Assembly (NCBI GenBank): GCA_014529675.2
Contig: CP076040.1
Coordinates: forward strand, 3,553,894 to 3,617,893
Origin: Opitutia bacterium ISCC 52
GTDB taxonomy: Bacteria > Verrucomicrobiota > Verrucomicrobiia > Opitutales > UBA2995
Length of the DNA stretch: 64,000 bases
Direction: 5' to 3'
Part shown: piece after piece, positions 45,676 to 54,223 of the stretch
Layout: each line of letters starts with the position of its first letter
Numbering within the stretch: the first letter of the stretch is position 1
Translations under genes and position numbers: made by a program
Notes under the pieces: generated by a model
Told to the model about the DNA's origin: nothing
Seen by the model: the letters and a program-made list of their open reading frames with translations, nothing else
The model's database searches: none

Positions 45676-47385
45676 ATGCGTGACTATTTAAAATCTGTCC
45701 TGGCATTCATACTCTCTATAACCGGCACACAGAGTCTGCTAGCTGCAGATAAACCAAACATCGTCGCCATTATTGCTGATGATCATGGCGTGTATCATTC
45801 CACCGTCTATGGCTCCAAGGAGCAAAGAACACCTCACATGCAATCCTTAGCGGATGAGGGCATGACCTTCTCGCGTGCGTATGTTGCTTCGCCAGCCTGT
45901 GCCCCCAGCCGACATGCGTTGATGTCCGGCCTGATGCCTTATAAAAATGGAGTCGTAGGTAATCACGAGAATTCAAATTACAAACTGACACCTTCAGAAG
46001 GATTGATACAGCGACTACTTGATGCGGGCTATGAGGTGGTCTTCCGAGGCAAGGTCACTCACGGCAATGGAAGAGGTGTCATCCCCAACGAAGTGGTAAG
46101 ACTCCCAGGTAGTAACAACCTGCTGGATCCAGCAAACGTGGAAGCATACCTTGAGAAGCGGGAAGACAAATCCAAACCCGTGGCCCTGTTTATTGGGCCA
46201 ACTGACACTCATACGATTTGGCCGATCGAGCCGGACGAGGTTCATTTCAATCCAAAAGATGCGGTGCTACCTCCCAAGACCTTCGATATCCCTGAAGCGC
46301 GCCAATTAATGGCCCGTTACAACCAGTCTGTTGAAAACGTCGACACAGCGGTCGGCAAAGTACGCGAAATTGTCAAACGACAGCTCGACGAAGACAACAC
46401 CCTCATCCTTTACACGTCCGATCATGGGCAGAATTGGGCGTTTGGAAAGTGGTCGCTTTACGAAACGGGCGTGCGTATTCCACTCATAGCTGTATGGCTC
46501 GGAAAGATTAAGCCCCAATCCACAACCGATGCCATGGTTAGCTGGATTGATTTAATCCCGACCTTTATCGACATCGCAGGCGCACCAATCCCAAAGGGTA
46601 TTGATGGCAAGTCTTTCAAAAACGTATTGCTGGGTGAAACCGACAGCCACCGTAAGGAGATCTTCACGGTCCACAAAGGCGACAAGACCGTGAACGTATA
46701 TCCCATCCGAGCGGTAAGAACGGATAAATGGAAATACATGCTCAACCTGTTCCCAGAGTTCTACAATACGACCCACATGGATGTGAAGGTCTTCCGAGAA
46801 GGACACACCAGAGCCGGTCAAGAAAACCAGCATTATTTTTATGACTGGAACGCCTGGGAGCAAGCAGCCCAAAAGAACCAGGAGGCTGCCCTGTTCATGC
46901 ATCGCTATCATGCCAGACCCAAAGAAGAGCTGTACATGATCGAGGAAGACCCTTACGAAGAAAACAACCTCGCTTACGATCCAAGATATGCGGATGTCCT
47001 AGCCTCCATGCGCAAGCTGATTAAAGACCGCATGAAAGAAGTCGGGGACGACCGGTCCCTGTCGGGCACACCCAGACTTCTGGCAGACCACCCACTGCCT
47101 CCGGCCATTCAGCTCTACTACCCCAATGGAGGAGAAACGTTGCATCCCGGGCAAACCACAGACATCGCCTGGAGCAACTTCTGGGCAGGCACTCAAACTG
47201 TCAAACTGGAATACAAAGATGGTCGTAATTGGAAAGTCATTACAAAATCAACTCCACACAACGGCCACTACGCCTGGCGCGTTCCAGTGATCGCATCTGA
47301 CTCAGTAAGTCTCCGGATCAGTTCAGCTGATGGAAACACCTTCGACGAAAGTGACCAAACCTTTTCCATTTCACCCAAACGGTAA
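45676..47385 (+). CDS. Sulfatase with C-terminal Ig-like domain
   Basis: 569 residues from ATG 45676, which starts a signal peptide (MRDYLKSVLAFILSI); the open frame back to 45547 lacks signal character. The S1 sulfatase domain has AIIADDHGVY, the formylglycine motif C75-A-P-S-R79, FRGKVTHG and LYTSDHGQNW. After about residue 475 a second domain begins with YYPNGGETLHPGQTTDIAWS and ends DESDQTFSI, which resembles the Kre9/KNH-like Ig fold. It is 6 nt upstream of a GH43 gene, so desulfation and glycoside cleavage are probably coupled. Confidence 0.92.
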   Translation: MRDYLKSVLAFILSITGTQSLLAADKPNIVAIIADDHGVYHSTVYGSKEQRTPHMQSLADEGMTFSRAYVASPACAPSRHALMSGLMPYKNGVVGNHENSNYKLTPSEGLIQRLLDAGYEVVFRGKVTHGNGRGVIPNEVVRLPGSNNLLDPANVEAYLEKREDKSKPVALFIGPTDTHTIWPIEPDEVHFNPKDAVLPPKTFDIPEARQLMARYNQSVENVDTAVGKVREIVKRQLDEDNTLILYTSDHGQNWAFGKWSLYETGVRIPLIAVWLGKIKPQSTTDAMVSWIDLIPTFIDIAGAPIPKGIDGKSFKNVLLGETDSHRKEIFTVHKGDKTVNVYPIRAVRTDKWKYMLNLFPEFYNTTHMDVKVFREGHTRAGQENQHYFYDWNAWEQAAQKNQEAALFMHRYHARPKEELYMIEEDPYEENNLAYDPRYADVLASMRKLIKDRMKEVGDDRSLSGTPRLLADHPLPPAIQLYYPNGGETLHPGQTTDIAWSNFWAGTQTVKLEYKDGRNWKVITKSTPHNGHYAWRVPVIASDSVSLRISSADGNTFDESDQTFSISPKR

Positions 47386-47391
47386 AGACCC

Positions 47392-48351
47392 ATGAAATCG
47401 ATAATAGTCTGTGCGGTGCTCCTTACCACTGCTTACATAACTAGCTTAGCTGAAGAAGTCTATTTGGCCGACCCAGCACTCTACAAGTATGATGGCGTTT
47501 ACTACCTCTTTGGAACTGAACCGCCACCACAGCTTGGTTTTCGGATTTATGCGTCAAAAGAACTAAAAACCTGGTACGTTCCCGAAACTGCCTATGATGA
47601 GGGATACGTGCTCAAAGCTGGAGAGCGAGCATTCGGAACGGAAGGTTTTTGGGCACCTCAGGTATTAGATTATCAGGGAAAAGTGGCTATGCTTTATACG
47701 GCAAACCGACAGATCGCCGTCGCCTTTTCAGATCACCCGACTGGTCCTTTTATCCAGAAAGAGATTCGAGCGCTGAATGAGGACCACCAGGAAATCGATC
47801 CCTTTCTGTTTCAAGACGATGATGGAACACTTTATCTCTATCATGTCCGCAAACATGAAGGAAACCACATCTACGTTGCCGAAATGGAGAGCGACCTCAG
47901 CCGAATTAGGGAAGGCACCTTGAAACATTGTATCTCGGTTCAAAATGAAACATGGGAGAATACTCCCGATTACTCGACCGAAGAAATTGCAGAAGGGCCC
48001 ACACTCATCAAACGAAAGGGCACCTATTATCTCATCTATTCAGCAAACCACTTCATGAGTGTTGACTATGGTGTCGGCTATGCAACCGCACCCTCCCCGA
48101 CCGGCCCTTGGACCCGTCACAGTGGCAATCCCATCCTTCGCAAAGAGTTTCTTGGCATAAACGGAACCGGACATGGAGACATCTTCATGGATGGAGACGA
48201 CATGTATTATGTTTTCCATACCCATGCCTCCGACGAAGCGGTACGTCCCCGCCATACTATGCTGGTCGAAATAGGATTTCGAGAAACCGATTCAGGAATC
48301 GATACGATCTTTGTCGATTATGATACGGCAAGCTACCTTCATCAAAACTGA
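47392..48351 (+). CDS. Exported GH43-family glycoside hydrolase
   Basis: 319 residues with a signal peptide to about 20. The five-bladed GH43 fold shows its three acidic residues in the expected strands: ADPALYKYDGVYYLFGT (base Asp), EIDPFLFQDDDGTLYLYH (pKa-modulating Asp) and AEGPTLIKRKGTYYLIYSAN (acid Glu). GFWAPQV and GHGDIFMDGDDMYYVFH are also typical. Activity is probably on arabinan, xylan or galactan side chains. It follows the sulfatase with 6 nt between, so it is in one operon with it. Confidence 0.92.
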   Translation: MKSIIVCAVLLTTAYITSLAEEVYLADPALYKYDGVYYLFGTEPPPQLGFRIYASKELKTWYVPETAYDEGYVLKAGERAFGTEGFWAPQVLDYQGKVAMLYTANRQIAVAFSDHPTGPFIQKEIRALNEDHQEIDPFLFQDDDGTLYLYHVRKHEGNHIYVAEMESDLSRIREGTLKHCISVQNETWENTPDYSTEEIAEGPTLIKRKGTYYLIYSANHFMSVDYGVGYATAPSPTGPWTRHSGNPILRKEFLGINGTGHGDIFMDGDDMYYVFHTHASDEAVRPRHTMLVEIGFRETDSGIDTIFVDYDTASYLHQN

Positions 48352-48381
48352 TTCTGACTTCTCCGAAACAATCTAACGAGC

Positions 48382-49065
48382 CTAACTCAAAATCTCTTTG
48401 ATAACCCGGCGGTGTTCGACCCCGGTCAAGCGCGAGTCGAGGCCTTGGTGACGATAGGTGAAACGCTCATGGTCGATACCAAGATTGTGTAACACCGTAG
48501 CATTAAAATCATTAATATGAACCGGATCCTGGACGATATTGTAGGCGAAGTCGTCGGTCTCGCCATAGTCGACCCCGGGCTCGAATCCACCTCTGGCAAC
48601 CCAGGTACTGAAACAGCGTCCATGGTGGTCGCGCCCGTGATTGTCTTTGGTGAGTTTGCCCTGACTGTAAATAGTGCGGCCAAATTCACCGCCAAAGATG
48701 ACGACGGTGTCTTCCAACAAACCACGCTCCTCAAGGTCGTTAATCAAAGCCGTTGCCGGTTGATCAACTGACTTACAATTGGTCGCCAAATCCTTAGGCA
48801 GATTGTTGTGTTGATCCCAACCTCGATGAAAAAGTTGCACAAAGCGGACACCGCTCTCAGCCATCCGGCGGGCAAGAATACAATTGGCAGCGAAGGTACC
48901 TTTCTTTCTCGAATCGGGGCCATAGAGGTCGTGGATGTAATCCGGTTCCTCCTTGGTGTCCATCAGGTCAGGTACCGATGCCTGCATGCGAAAGGCCATT
49001 TCGTATTGTGAAATGCGGGCTTGAATTTCCGGATCACCCACTTGCTGAAACCTCTGCTCATTCCT
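48382..49065 (-). pseudogene. C-terminal half of a DUF1501 protein
   Basis: The minus-strand frame reads [76 protein letters not shown] and [19 protein letters not shown]. These are the conserved second half of DUF1501 (about 225 of the usual 450-480 residues). The Tat signal and first half are gone. A GTG at 49041 could start a 219-aa product, but no export signal would remain. The upstream sequence passes directly into a truncated PSCyt1 gene, its usual operon neighbour, so a deletion fused the two. Confidence 0.85.
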
Positions 49066-49432
49066 GAATCCATTGATAGAATAAACCCTTCTCTTCCTGC
49101 GTCAGCGCGCGGTGATGCTCAGGTGGAGGCATGATGTCTTCCTCATCCTCTGCATTGATCATCCAAGTCAACAGGCTCTCTTCCGGATCACCCGGGATGA
49201 TTGCCGGTGAGCCATCGCGATCGGCATAAGCTCCTTCGGGTGTATCCAAGCGCAGATCCGCTTCACGCGGGCTGGCGTCGGGACCATGACACAGGAAGCA
49301 GGTGTCCGACATGATCGGCCGGATGTCGCGATTGAATAACACTTCACGCTGCTCATCGGGTTGGCCCGAAGTGGATAAGCTAGAGGCCAAGAAAGCCAAA
49401 AGGGCTATTGGGTATCTAATCGAACAGATCAT
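49058..49432 (-). pseudogene. N-terminal stub of a PSCyt1-DUF1549-DUF1553 protein
   Basis: 124 residues: signal peptide, then VLFNRDIRPIMSDTCFLCHGPD with a CFLCH haem motif, [54 protein letters not shown]. This is exactly the PSCyt1 domain that begins proteins of about 800-1100 residues containing DUF1549 and DUF1553. The frame ends at TGA right after WIQE, where DUF1501 sequence takes over in another frame. A secreted mono-haem domain might still be made, but the gene is clearly truncated. Confidence 0.87.
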
Positions 49433-49655
49433 TAAGAAGGAAAGAGTAGAGTATAAGTGATCTACGGTTAAACCCTATTTTTGCCCCTTCTCAGACGGAG
49501 AACCTATATATTGAAGGAGACAAAAGAATTTTTTGAATAAATTTTGCTTTCTGGCATCTTTACATTCATTCATGGCATAGATTATGGCCCATTTTGTATT
49601 ATGGGGTACTAAAATCCCCGTGATTCTTCCATAAAATTCTACCCTTAAAACCAAC

Positions 49656-50105
49656 ATGAAACGCTGTAGACTTATCTATAGAAGCAAAGTCCAAATTGAT
49701 TTCCCTCGAAAAACCGAATTGGAGAACATCCTTTCGAAGGCCAAGGATCACAATAATGAAAAAGGTATCGTTGGTATGCTCATATTAACAGGAGATCAGT
49801 TTTTGCAAATCCTGGAAGGCCCCGTTCGCTACGTAAACCAACTTTACAATAAAATCTTACAGGACGAACGCCACAAGGATGTTGAATTGATCAGTTACGA
49901 ACTAATCACCACTCCATATTTCTACGATTGGAGCATGCGTTTGTTGAATCTCGATGAGGTGGATGGAGATTTGAGACATCGCCTCATGAAAAAATACCCC
50001 CACCAGGATTATCAGCTGGTCATTCCTGAAGAAAAAATACTCCTGTATTCGCTCATTCATGACGCTCGAGATCTATTTAGCGAGCTGGACAAAGCCAACG
50101 AGTAA
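49656..50105 (+). CDS. BLUF-domain blue-light photoreceptor
   Basis: 149 residues, essentially one BLUF domain plus a short helical tail. The flavin-site residues known from PixD/AppA are all present: Y8 (RLIYRSK), N33 (NNEKGIVGML), Q51 (FLQILEG), W92 and M94 (YDWSMRL). The ERHKDVELI block is also diagnostic. It should bind FAD and sense blue light, signalling through a partner protein, as it has no output domain. The start MKRCRLIYRS fits the usual BLUF beginning. No obvious partner gene is next to it; neighbours are deletion remnants and a thioredoxin-fold protein. Confidence 0.93.
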   Translation: MKRCRLIYRSKVQIDFPRKTELENILSKAKDHNNEKGIVGMLILTGDQFLQILEGPVRYVNQLYNKILQDERHKDVELISYELITTPYFYDWSMRLLNLDEVDGDLRHRLMKKYPHQDYQLVIPEEKILLYSLIHDARDLFSELDKANE

Positions 50106-50203
50106 GACTATCTAAAGAGACTAAGGTAAATCCCACAGGACTTATGGCGTAGTTCACCGATCGGATAATACTCATGCGTAGTGAGTAGCCTAATACACCA
50201 CGA

Positions 50204-51112
50204 TTATTCCAATGCCTTTTTAGCAGCTTTCAATAGCGAATCCTGACTGGCTCTAACCGTATAATTGTCGTTCACATAGGCAAATCGTACGGTGCCAGTA
50301 GTATCCAGAACAAAAGCTGAAGGCGTAACCAGGAATCCGCCGTTGCGTTTCTCTAAACTGAATGCGCGACCATCAGGCATCGATTTTACGTGCTCGAGGT
50401 ATTGTTTTACCACTTTGTATTTAATTCCAAGGTTGGTTGCCAATTTGAGATCGGGGTCCGCGAGCAATTGGTAGTTAATCTCGGAGTCATCGTAGGCGTT
50501 CAGAGCTTCCACGGTATCGGTACTTATCGCGAGCAACTGATATCCCATTTTTTCAAGTTCGGGGACACTCTCTTTCAGTTCGTGTAACTGTATATTGCAA
50601 TACGGACACCAACCGCCTCGGTAATAAATCAATAAGGTGGGTGCTTCCATGGCTACCTTGTTGAGGTCCAATTTTTCGCCTTCCTTGGTCCAGACAACCG
50701 AACCGCTTGGAAGTTTACTGCCCACCTTAAGTGGATTCATTTTTGATCCATCTTCCCAAGGAACGTAAGTAACTGTGTCTTTGGTATAGGGATTGGGTGA
50801 AGCACCATCGCGCATGGTCACCCCGACTCCATCCGGAGCCACGGTATACTTGGGCGTGCCAGCTTCACGCGATCCGTCAGTTGACCGTGGTGGTGGTGCT
50901 CTTCTGGGTCCGCCGCGAGGTCCGCCACCACGGGGAGGTCGGTTTTCACTCTGAGCGCGCTCAGCACGTGGTGGTCGTTCGGCGCGCTCACCAGAAGGTG
51001 AACCTTCTTCGGAGTTGTTCTCCTGCGCCTGTGACGTTGACCAGGCCAACATTGCAAAGAAAACAGTACTTATAAATATTCTTCTAAGGTTACTTGAGTG
51101 CATTCTGATCAT
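50204..51112 (-). CDS. Exported AhpC/TSA thioredoxin-fold protein
   Basis: 302 residues from ATG 51112 (AGGA five bases upstream; signal peptide MIRMHSSNLRRIFISTVFFAM). Residues about 33-75 are a low-complexity stretch rich in Pro, Arg, Gly and Glu. The C-terminal about 170 residues form a redoxin domain: VGSKLPSGSVVW, LLIYYRGGWCPYCNIQLHEL (CPYC active site), LLAISTDT and FVLDTTGTVRFAYVN. Probably a periplasmic peroxiredoxin or thiol oxidoreductase. The frame is open to 51322, but that part is not signal-like. Confidence 0.87.
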   Translation of the reverse strand: MIRMHSSNLRRIFISTVFFAMLAWSTSQAQENNSEEGSPSGERAERPPRAERAQSENRPPRGGGPRGGPRRAPPPRSTDGSREAGTPKYTVAPDGVGVTMRDGASPNPYTKDTVTYVPWEDGSKMNPLKVGSKLPSGSVVWTKEGEKLDLNKVAMEAPTLLIYYRGGWCPYCNIQLHELKESVPELEKMGYQLLAISTDTVEALNAYDDSEINYQLLADPDLKLATNLGIKYKVVKQYLEHVKSMPDGRAFSLEKRNGGFLVTPSAFVLDTTGTVRFAYVNDNYTVRASQDSLLKAAKKALE

Positions 51113-51325
51113 AGTCATCCTGGTTCTCCATGGGTTGCATTTGCTGAAATCCCATCTGGCATTAACACCACTATGGTCATCATGGGTAAGAAGAAGAAGA
51201 CTGATATCCTGAATCAGCCTTTGCAAGGGGCAATGAAAAGACCCAAAGAACGCCGGATGGGGTAACGGTTGACGCGTTTCACCGAATACATCCATAATGC
51301 TCCACGAATCTCCAAATTCCACTAC

Positions 51326-52387
51326 ATGACTGCAACGAAACGAATACTCTTTTTCTTACTCACGTTGGCCGTTTCTGGCAGCCTGCACGGGCATCATGCA
51401 TCGGCTCCCCACTTTGACTTGAACAAAGAAGTTACGGTCAGTGGTGTTATTACGAGGATACGTTTGGTGAATCCACACGCCTATCTGTATTTCGATGTTA
51501 TGGAAAATGGTGAGCAAGTGAGTTGGCGTTGCGAACTCAGCTCAGGGACGCAATTGAGGCGCCGTGGCTGGACTCCCGAATTATTTCCTAAAGGAGCAAA
51601 GGTTACCGTTAGCGGTGCACCGGCAAGACGTGAGGATAACCATTGCTACATGACGTCCTTGACCTTTGAAGACGGAACAGTCATCGAGCGTCGAACCGAT
51701 TTGACCAATACCAGTGGTAGACGAGGACGCCCTTCGAATCGCAACTCGAATGGCGATTATCTAACCCACCTTGAAAACGGCCAACCCAACTTGCAAGGCG
51801 CCTGGGTTTCATTGTCATTTGGCCGCAGAGGCATGGGGCAACGGGCAAGATATAGAGCGACTTCGGAAGGATCCAAGGCGGCGGAAGGTTATGAAATGGA
51901 ATTCGACGACCCCATCCTGCGATGCCACATCGTTAATATTTTAGCAGGTTGGAATCACGACCGGCACGTGAACGAAATCATGCAGACCGACACTACTATA
52001 ACCATGCAGTATGGCTTCATGGATTTCGTTCGTACGATCCATCTCGATCAGGATGAGCACCCCGAGGATATCGAGCCGAGCACAGGCGGTCATTCGATTG
52101 GACGCTGGGAAGGAGATACCCTGGTGGTCGACACCATCGGATTCGAAGCAGGTGTCCTGAATCACCAGAGGGGGGTAAAGCACAGTGACCAGATGCGTGT
52201 GATTGAACGATTCCACTTTGACAAGAAAAACCAGTATCTGGTTCGCGAATACACCGTAAATGACCCTCTATACATTGTAGGAAAAACCACTGGCAGCGAC
52301 ATGATGGCCATATCCGACATACCCTACTCTCCCTACAATTGCGAGGAGCTCAGCGGTAAAAACAACATCCGGCCGCCGAAGCAATGA
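51326..52387 (+). CDS. Exported DUF6152-like protein
   Basis: 353 residues from ATG 51326 (MTATKRILFFLLTLAVSG signal). HHASAPHFDLNKEVTVSGVI followed by VNPHAYLYFDV is the hallmark of DUF6152, a small OB-like periplasmic domain (about 25-120). The remaining about 230 residues (NLQGAWVSLSFG; STGGHSIGRWEGDTLVVDTIGF; VIERFHF) resemble the domain that commonly follows it in Proteobacteria and Verrucomicrobiota. Function is unknown. It diverges from the thioredoxin-fold gene across about 210 nt, which must hold both promoters. Confidence 0.8.
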   Translation: MTATKRILFFLLTLAVSGSLHGHHASAPHFDLNKEVTVSGVITRIRLVNPHAYLYFDVMENGEQVSWRCELSSGTQLRRRGWTPELFPKGAKVTVSGAPARREDNHCYMTSLTFEDGTVIERRTDLTNTSGRRGRPSNRNSNGDYLTHLENGQPNLQGAWVSLSFGRRGMGQRARYRATSEGSKAAEGYEMEFDDPILRCHIVNILAGWNHDRHVNEIMQTDTTITMQYGFMDFVRTIHLDQDEHPEDIEPSTGGHSIGRWEGDTLVVDTIGFEAGVLNHQRGVKHSDQMRVIERFHFDKKNQYLVREYTVNDPLYIVGKTTGSDMMAISDIPYSPYNCEELSGKNNIRPPKQ

Positions 52388-52506
52388 TAGAGGAAAGAAT
52401 GCCTGGAAGGCCCATGAAATAAAAAGGAAAGATTCCTCCCAGACATGACTTGGATAGTCAGATAATATGCTAGCCAATAACCCCAAATCCACAATACTCT
52501 TTTACT

Positions 52507-53994
52507 ATGAACAACACCATACTTCGCCTTCTATTCTTTGCTGTGTTTATTCCAGCCGCCTACGCCGAACGGCCCAATATCCTTTTTATATCCGTCGACG
52601 ATATGAACTGCGATTCAGTCGGTGTCTATGGCAGTCCCTTGAAGAACATAACTCCACATATGGATAAACTGGCGTCCGAAGGACTCCGCTTCGAGTATGC
52701 CCACGTCATGGTAGGCAACTGCTATCCTGGGCGGAATGTCATGTTTTCAGGACGCTCTTCCCATAGCAATCTGGTGGAGGGTTTTTATGCGATTAACGAA
52801 CCGCATTACCCGCACCTCGCTGATCTGATGAAGGCTGGTGGATACTTCACGGGAATCTTTGGAAAAGTGAGCCACACAACACCTTACTCACCCTACAACT
52901 GGGACCTGATAATGGGCGAACGCAAAGGAGAGAAGAATCACATCAAGGATGCGGGTTCCTACTTTCGCACCACGGCGGAGGGTATCGCTGCGGCTAAAGA
53001 TGCGGACAAACCTTTCTGTTTACTGATCAACATTTCTGATCCCCATTTACCATTCTACCGCTGGAACCGCCGTCAGGAAATGGACGATCCTTTTGTACCC
53101 AGCCAATTGTACACGCCGGAGGAAATTCCCGTCCCGGGCTACCTTCCCGACACTCCTAATGTGCGGAAAGAACTGGCGCATTATTACATGTCCGTCAGCC
53201 GGGCCGACGATTGCGTCGGTGAAAGCTTGCGTGCGTTAGCTGAATCAGGTCAGGCCGATAATACCGTTGTTGTTTTTCTCTCTGATCACGGCATGCCTTT
53301 GCCCTTCGCCAAGACCTGCCTATACCACCACAGCACACGCACCCCGTGGATGGTTCGCTGGCCAGGACAGATCAAGCCAGGTACCCATGACACCGACCAC
53401 ATGGTCTCGGCGCTCGACCTGTTGCCTACCCTGCTCGATGTCGCAGGCATCGAGCATCCGAACGGACTCGAAGGACGTTCGTTCTACAAAGTTTTGCAGG
53501 GAAAGAAACAGCCAGAATTGGATTACGTCATCAAAGAATACAATGAGAGCTCAGGGCGTCGACGCCATCCCATGCGCGGAGTTCAGACCAAGAAGTTCAA
53601 CTATATCTTTAATCCCTGGGCTGTTCAGGGAAGAAAGTTCCAAGCTGCCGCCCAGGGGACCCTTACTTATCAAGAAATGGTTGAACTATCAGAGACGGAC
53701 CCGGTTTGGTCCAAACACCTAAACCAGTTTGATTATCGCGTCGTGGAAGAATTCTTCGATGTCGAGAATGATCCTGACAATTTGATTAATTTGATCAACG
53801 ACCCCAAATATCAAGACGAGATCGAAGCCCACAGAAAAATCCTTGGCCAATTTATGGAGAGGACCAGGGACCCAGTCTTTACCGCCTTTCAGAATCGCGA
53901 CAATCCGGGCTACCTGGACGGATTTGTTGCTGCCCTCCAGGCTGAGGCATACCGGCGACGACAGGTGACCCAACAAAAGAGTCAGGGTTGGTAG
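52507..53994 (+). CDS. Iduronate-2-sulfatase-like S1 sulfatase
   Basis: 495 residues with a signal peptide to about 20. NILFISVDDMNCDSVGVYGS starts the fold; the catalytic motif is C72-Y-P-G-R76 (CxPxR), an unusual variant because the third variable position is Gly rather than Ser/Thr, and it is followed by NVMFSGRSSH. IFGKVSH, LINISDPHLPF and FLSDHGMPLPFAK are family-typical. Predicted to be exported and activated by Cys-to-formylglycine conversion. It stands alone between the DUF6152 gene and the sulfotransferase-like gene. Confidence 0.9.
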   Translation: MNNTILRLLFFAVFIPAAYAERPNILFISVDDMNCDSVGVYGSPLKNITPHMDKLASEGLRFEYAHVMVGNCYPGRNVMFSGRSSHSNLVEGFYAINEPHYPHLADLMKAGGYFTGIFGKVSHTTPYSPYNWDLIMGERKGEKNHIKDAGSYFRTTAEGIAAAKDADKPFCLLINISDPHLPFYRWNRRQEMDDPFVPSQLYTPEEIPVPGYLPDTPNVRKELAHYYMSVSRADDCVGESLRALAESGQADNTVVVFLSDHGMPLPFAKTCLYHHSTRTPWMVRWPGQIKPGTHDTDHMVSALDLLPTLLDVAGIEHPNGLEGRSFYKVLQGKKQPELDYVIKEYNESSGRRRHPMRGVQTKKFNYIFNPWAVQGRKFQAAAQGTLTYQEMVELSETDPVWSKHLNQFDYRVVEEFFDVENDPDNLINLINDPKYQDEIEAHRKILGQFMERTRDPVFTAFQNRDNPGYLDGFVAALQAEAYRRRQVTQQKSQGW

Positions 53995-54223
53995 TCTTTT
54001 ACTGATTTCCTGTCGCTTTTACAGTTTTGCTCATACAAATTCCTTTGTCAGCTTTCCCAACAAATTCGATGCGAAAGTGGATAAGAATTAAGCGCCTCGA
54101 GGAAGACTATGGCCCCATCAAGATCTCCTCAGCATTGACTATCTGGGTGTTCTTAGGACTCAATCTGCCCATCTTTCTCAAATCCAGTTCCATAACTGGG
54201 CTAACAATCCAATAACTCCACTT

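Noticed and set aside
50797-51075. Plus-strand frame opposite the low-complexity part of the thioredoxin-fold gene
   Set aside because: It is open only because of the Pro/Arg/Gly-rich coding sequence on the other strand.
54069-54215. Possible 48-codon gene with a hydrophobic stretch before the ASST-like gene
   Set aside because: It has no convincing ribosome site and no recognisable family; a short hydrophobic frame of this length can occur by chance.
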